Source: Gemmatimonadaceae bacterium (GTDB taxonomy: Bacteria > Gemmatimonadota > Gemmatimonadetes > Gemmatimonadales > Gemmatimonadaceae). From it: 9,213 nt of DNA. Under the pieces are notes generated by a model. That model did not search any database. It saw only the letters and a program-made list of their open reading frames with translations, and was not told the origin of the DNA. Location of the stretch: the NCBI GenBank assembly GCA_025356185.1, contig JANXUN010000357.1, positions 1 through 9,213 on the forward strand, given 5' to 3'. The translations under genes were made by a program, and so were the position numbers. Below are positions 6,253 to 9,213 of the stretch, piece after piece. Numbering within the stretch: position 1 is the stretch's first letter; every line of letters begins with the position of its first letter.

Positions 6253-6768
6253 ATGTCCAAGGGAACGATCGCGATTTTAATAGGGCCTGAGTACGAAGAC
6301 CTTGAAGTTTGGTACCCAAAGCTTCGTCTCGAAGAAGCTGGATACGACACGCCGCTCGTGGGGATGGGCGACGCACTGTACTCGGGAAAGTGGGGGTACC
6401 CGGCACCTGCTGATCGACGTGTCGCGGACGTGGATCCAACAACGTTGTGTGGAGTGCTCGCGCCAGGTGGGTGGGCGCCAGACAAGCTCCGGCGCGATCC
6501 GTCGGTGTTGAACTTGGTTCGCACGGTTCACGCGAATAACGGACTGGTGGCCACGATATGTCACGGTCCGTGGATTTTAATTTCGGCGGGTATCGTCCGC
6601 GGCCGCACGCTCACGTCGACGGTTGGGATTCGCGATGACGTGATGAACGCCGGTGCGACGTGGGTCGATCAGGACGCGGTTATCGACGGCAACATCGTCA
6701 GTGCACGCGTGCCAAAAGACCTGCCTGCGTTTGCCCGGGCAATGCTGCGAGTGTTGGAGCCAGCGTGA
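6253..6768 (+). CDS. DJ-1/PfpI family protein (protease or deglycase-like)
   Basis: Member of the DJ-1/PfpI superfamily, class I glutamine amidotransferase-like fold. Relatives such as PfpI, YhbO and Hsp31-type proteins have been described as proteases, glyoxalases or protein deglycases in stress defence; the exact activity cannot be told from sequence. The 171 residues fit the PfpI family. They begin with a beta strand TIAILI, then EYEDLE with Glu15 in the active-site acidic position. VLAPGGWAPDKLRR (68-81) follows, then the nucleophile elbow ATICHGPWIL (100-109) with Cys103 and His104. The later STVGIRDDVMNAGATWVD segment is also typical. There is no signal peptide, so it is cytosolic. The ATG at 6253 has only a weak GAG ribosome site. 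The next gene starts at the stop codon (GTGA overlap), so the two are translated together. Confidence 0.9.
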   Translation: MSKGTIAILIGPEYEDLEVWYPKLRLEEAGYDTPLVGMGDALYSGKWGYPAPADRRVADVDPTTLCGVLAPGGWAPDKLRRDPSVLNLVRTVHANNGLVATICHGPWILISAGIVRGRTLTSTVGIRDDVMNAGATWVDQDAVIDGNIVSARVPKDLPAFARAMLRVLEPA

Positions 6769-7310
6769 GCGAGAGTCGGCTGGATGAATCGGTGTGGTCA
6801 ACGGCTTTCACGTTCGACCGTTTTATCGCGCAGGTACAGAAGTATTCCGATCTGTGGAACGTCACACGCGACACCGCGTCCGTTGACGACTCGGCGCGTG
6901 AAGCGGTCGCGCAGATTACGGTCCCGCTGCGGCTGCTCGTGCTGCTTGAGGATTGGTGCAGAGACGCGACTCACACCATTCCGTACATCGCACGATTGAT
7001 CGAATGCAACCCACTCATCGAGATGCGGCTTGTTCTTCGTGATCAAAACGACACGATCATGGACGCGCATCTGTCGGACGGCGCGCGGTCGATCCCCGTA
7101 CTAATCGTCTTGGACGAGACCGGTGTCGAACGCGGCTGGTGGGGGCCGCGTCCCGCGCCATTGCAGGCGTGGGCGATGGGGGAAGGCGCGACGCTGGAGC
7201 CAGTTGAACGCTACACGCAAATTCGGACGTGGCTCGCGCACGACAAAGGGGCAACCGCCGTGAGCGAAGTGCTCTCGCTCCTTCAGCGCACCGCAGACAT
7301 GGGCGCGTAA
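6765..7310 (+). CDS. Thioredoxin-fold protein with a single active-site cysteine
   Basis: The GTG start at 6765 gives 181 residues. It overlaps the stop of the upstream DJ-1-like gene by four bases (GTGA), the reason for choosing it over the open frame further upstream. The fold is recognised from LVLLEDWCRDATHTIPYIARL (58-78): a beta strand, then WC where thioredoxins have WCxxC, with Arg-Asp-Ala after the one cysteine (Cys65). Later come LRLRDQ-like residues (MRLVLRDQND, 87-96), the cis-proline motif SIP (109-111), VLIVLDE, and WWGPRP (125-130). This matches the family of small cytosolic thioredoxin-like proteins with a WCxD motif known from Bacillus and others, whose role is not settled. 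A dithiol disulfide exchange is unlikely; thiol or peroxide chemistry with an outside thiol is possible. Another cysteine is present at 81. Its 3' end overlaps the convergent glycosyltransferase gene. Confidence 0.85.
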   Translation: MSESRLDESVWSTAFTFDRFIAQVQKYSDLWNVTRDTASVDDSAREAVAQITVPLRLLVLLEDWCRDATHTIPYIARLIECNPLIEMRLVLRDQNDTIMDAHLSDGARSIPVLIVLDETGVERGWWGPRPAPLQAWAMGEGATLEPVERYTQIRTWLAHDKGATAVSEVLSLLQRTADMGA

Positions 7311-8470
7311 CTACGACCGCGCCATCGACTCGGCGTGCGCAGCATACTCCACGTAAGCCGCATCGCGGCTGGCATATCGGCCAGCCACGAGCACCAGAAC
7401 GACACGCCTCGCGTTGCATAGCTGCCGCGCAACGCGAAGACCATGAACAATCGCAGCGCCAGTGCCGACGCGTTCACTGCGAGCATTGCGTGCACCAATG
7501 CACGCGTCACGTCGCTACTGCTTTCGCCGGTGAGTGCGCGCCAATTCCACGACAGTCCGAGCAACACCGGAAGCGGTGCGGCTTGCACGCTCCACACGAG
7601 CAGCAGATCCACCGCGCGGCGCCACGGAGTCGTGGCGTCTTTGAGATCAAAGCTGCGCCCCCACTCGCGCCACATCTCGCCGAACGACGAGTACGATCGC
7701 ACGCGAATGATCTTGGAACCATCAAGGAATCCGACGCGTGCACCGCGCGATGCAAGATGGCGCGCCAACGTCACGTCATCGCAAAACGACGCGCGCGCCG
7801 GCGCATAGCCGCCGTGCTGTTGCAGCAGCGCGCGCTTAGCGAGAAAGCACTGTCCATTCGCGAGCACGCGATCGGGCGGTGGTTGCGTGACCCCGGCAGC
7901 TCCACAGCGGTATACCAACGTGGTGAGCATGGCTGGCTGCACAAAGCGTTCGCCCGCGCTCTGCTTTTCAAATCGGGGAGAAAACGAGGCAACGTCAAAA
8001 TTGTCGCGCGTCGCCGCATCGATCACCGCACCAACGAGACCAACTGCTGGCACGGTGTCGGCGTCGATACCAAGTATCCATTCGCCACGCGCGTGCCGAA
8101 GTCCGTTGTCAAGCGCCCACACCTTCCCCACCCACCCGTCCGGAAGCGGCTCGTCGATCACGAGCTTGATACGCGCATCGCGCGCAGTCGCTGCGTGTAC
8201 GAGCGCTTGCGTGCCGTCGGTGGAATGACTGTCAACGATGAGGACTTCCAACAGTGGCGCCACTTGCTGCATCAACCCATCGAGGCACGGTTGTATGCGT
8301 GCGGCTTCGTTGAGCGTGGCGACAAGCACGGTGACGCTGGTGTCGGTTGACGGCGTGAGCACGGGCGCCATCGGCGGACGTCGCGTGCGCCCCGGCGCGA
8401 GACGCAACAGTAGCAAGACGAACATCGGTAATTGAATCGCGACGAGCGCCGCGCAACCGTACAACATCAT
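7283..8470 (-). CDS. Membrane-anchored family 2 glycosyltransferase, carotenoid CruG-like
   Basis: GT-A fold glycosyltransferase that moves a sugar from a nucleotide-sugar donor, probably to a membrane lipid. Of 395 residues, about 8-24 form an N-terminal membrane anchor. The GT2 domain follows: TVLVATLNEAARI (47-59), LIVDSHSTDGT (77-87), the metal-binding DAD in GIDADT (134-139), ANGQCFLAKRALLQQHGG (204-221), SFCDDVTLARHLA (228-240) with the likely catalytic Asp, and REWGRSFDLKDA (268-279). About three hydrophobic C-terminal segments follow, then WRGRSY. The PLPDGWVGKVWAL, ANGQCFL, FCDDVTLAR and VGFLDG segments strongly recall carotenoid 2'-O-glycosyltransferases of the CruG type, as I remember them; no alignment was run. 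A hopanoid- or other lipid-modifying GT2 is the main alternative. The ATG at 8470 forms an ATGA overlap with the stop of the upstream gene; a second ATG follows directly. Confidence 0.85.
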   Translation of the reverse strand: MMLYGCAALVAIQLPMFVLLLLRLAPGRTRRPPMAPVLTPSTDTSVTVLVATLNEAARIQPCLDGLMQQVAPLLEVLIVDSHSTDGTQALVHAATARDARIKLVIDEPLPDGWVGKVWALDNGLRHARGEWILGIDADTVPAVGLVGAVIDAATRDNFDVASFSPRFEKQSAGERFVQPAMLTTLVYRCGAAGVTQPPPDRVLANGQCFLAKRALLQQHGGYAPARASFCDDVTLARHLASRGARVGFLDGSKIIRVRSYSSFGEMWREWGRSFDLKDATTPWRRAVDLLLVWSVQAAPLPVLLGLSWNWRALTGESSSDVTRALVHAMLAVNASALALRLFMVFALRGSYATRGVSFWCSWLADMPAAMRLTWSMLRTPSRWRGRSYAPMSAVR

Positions 8471-9213
8471 TGCGGCAACACGTCGATGGACGTGGGGGTC
8501 TCGTCAGGAACGCGCCGCGATTCAAGCGCGTGCAAGGGCTCCGATTTCGCGAGCGACGCGACGGCGCGCGCCATACCGCCAAAAATAAACAGATGTGCCG
8601 GATACATCGCGTACCAGTACAAGAGACCCAAGAGTCCGCGCGGAGCGAAGAGCGCGGTCGCAATCAAGCGCGTTCCTGTTCCTTCAGGTACTGCGGTGAA
8701 CTGCAACCACGCCTTACCCGGAACGCGCATCTCTGCGCGCAGCCGCAGCAAACGCGGACGTTCGACAGTTTCAACACGCCAGAAATCGACGGCGTCGCCC
8801 GGATACAGCCACTCGGGGTCGCGACGACCGCGACGCAGCCCGGGGCCGCCTACCAGACGATCGACAAATCCACGTATACGCCACAGCACGTTCCACACGA
8901 GCCATCCACGCTCCCCACCCAGTTTGCAAAACGCGCGAAACACTTGATCTGGCTCGGCATCCACGTAAATCGCGCGCGTTTCTTCAAGCACTCCCTCGCG
9001 ATCGCGTAACTCATACCCGTGTGCGCTTCCCAACGCATCACTCCAACGCGACTCGACGGCCTGTTGCGAAAGCCGACGCAGCGCGCGCTCGACAGCGTGC
9101 GCATACGGCATTGGATGAATATCGGGGAAGAGCAACTGTGCTTTGCGCGTGTCCGCAACAACGGGATGTGCAATTCCCTCAACCAGCGGTTGCGCGAGTC
9201 GGCGCGGAATTGG
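8467..9213 (-). CDS. SDR-type NAD(P)-binding protein with C-terminal SRPBCC/DUF2867 domain (5' end beyond window)
   Basis: Only the C-terminal 248 codons are present; the frame is open to the window edge. The first 45 or so visible residues (PIPRRLAQPLVEG, TRKAQLLFPDIHPMPYAHAVERAL) match the usual end of extended/atypical short-chain dehydrogenase proteins of the NmrA/epimerase type. From about residue 70 comes an SRPBCC-like domain of the DUF2867 kind: YVDAEPDQVFRAFCKLGGERGW, WLYPGDAVDFWRVETVERP, LRAEMRVPGKAWLQFTAVPEGTGTRLIATALF, ending in a hydrophobic LLYWYAMYPAHLFIFGGM. A TTG at 9135 would give a 222-residue protein but would cut the SDR/DUF2867 joint, so I treat it as internal. The known architecture is an NAD(P)-binding oxidoreductase with a helix-grip ligand pocket, substrate unknown. 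The stop overlaps the glycosyltransferase start (ATGA), so the two genes are coupled and may act on the same lipid. Confidence 0.8.
   Translation of the reverse strand, partial: PIPRRLAQPLVEGIAHPVVADTRKAQLLFPDIHPMPYAHAVERALRRLSQQAVESRWSDALGSAHGYELRDREGVLEETRAIYVDAEPDQVFRAFCKLGGERGWLVWNVLWRIRGFVDRLVGGPGLRRGRRDPEWLYPGDAVDFWRVETVERPRLLRLRAEMRVPGKAWLQFTAVPEGTGTRLIATALFAPRGLLGLLYWYAMYPAHLFIFGGMARAVASLAKSEPLHALESRRVPDETPTSIDVLPQ

Noticed and set aside
6660..6764. Upstream ATG (6660) for the thioredoxin-like gene
   Set aside because: It would overlap the DJ-1-like coding region by over 100 bases with an Arg-rich leader; the GTG at 6765 overlaps the stop by only four bases.
7229..8350. 373-codon plus-strand frame opposite the glycosyltransferase
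   Set aside because: Its product is very rich in Arg, His and Ala with no domain, while the opposite strand carries a complete GT2 with catalytic motifs.
8467..9135. TTG at 9135 as a complete 222-codon start for the SRPBCC/DUF2867 gene
   Set aside because: The open frame continues to the window edge, and the residues before the TTG match the end of an SDR domain usually fused to DUF2867.
1..9213. CRISPR arrays, tRNA or rRNA genes, insertion sequences
   Set aside because: No regularly spaced repeats, no tRNA-like or rRNA segments, no transposase or terminal inverted repeats were seen; nearly all sequence is accounted for by the listed genes.

Overview
The window is GC-rich, densely coded bacterial chromosome. 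It holds nine protein-coding genes (two cut by the window edges, one of them a 52-codon small gene), no RNA genes, and no sign of phage, transposon or CRISPR sequence. The tilS-hpt-ftsH order is found in many bacterial phyla and does not place the organism. The carotenoid-type (CruG-like) glycosyltransferase and the general style of the proteins made me think of Gemmatimonadota or a neighbouring Gram-negative lineage. That placement is a guess and was not tested by any search.

Left part, minus strand (3946 down to 1): a housekeeping operon in the order tilS, hpt, ftsH. TilS makes lysidine in tRNA-Ile, Hpt salvages hypoxanthine/guanine, and FtsH is the membrane AAA+ zinc protease. hpt starts inside the tilS 3' end (GTG, 14-base overlap) and ftsH follows after 36 bases. 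ftsH runs off the left edge inside a proline-rich C-terminal tail. Short perfect inverted repeats lie just before the tilS and ftsH start codons, and neither gene has a clear Shine-Dalgarno.

Middle: a small plus-strand gene (4100-4258), divergent from tilS, encodes a 52-residue membrane protein. It has a good GGAG ribosome site and is followed by a textbook intrinsic terminator at 4284-4310. Converging on it is a minus-strand glnK-type PII gene with amtB (6074 down to 4327). They overlap by one base (TAATG), and the amtB ribosome site lies in the last PII codons. This is the classic ammonium-uptake pair, in which PII plugs AmtB. Here PII keeps Arg47 and Lys58 but lacks Tyr51 and has Glu at position 39. 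Both proteins carry extra C-terminal tails.

A 178-base divergent region (6075-6252) holds a candidate glnK promoter, a 10-bp palindrome and a leader hairpin. On its plus-strand side lies a translationally coupled pair (6253-7310): a DJ-1/PfpI-family protein, then a thioredoxin-fold protein with only one active-site cysteine. The second gene converges with, and overlaps by 28 bases, a minus-strand pair at the right. That pair is an SDR-type protein with a C-terminal SRPBCC/DUF2867 domain (cut by the right edge), coupled by an ATGA overlap to a membrane-anchored family-2 glycosyltransferase resembling carotenoid 2'-O-glycosyltransferases.

I found no convincing undescribed system. The points most worth a second look are the unusual PII/AmtB pair with paired tails, the small membrane protein with its own terminator, the hairpins next to start codons in the tilS-hpt-ftsH operon, and the coupled DJ-1/monothiol-thioredoxin pair.
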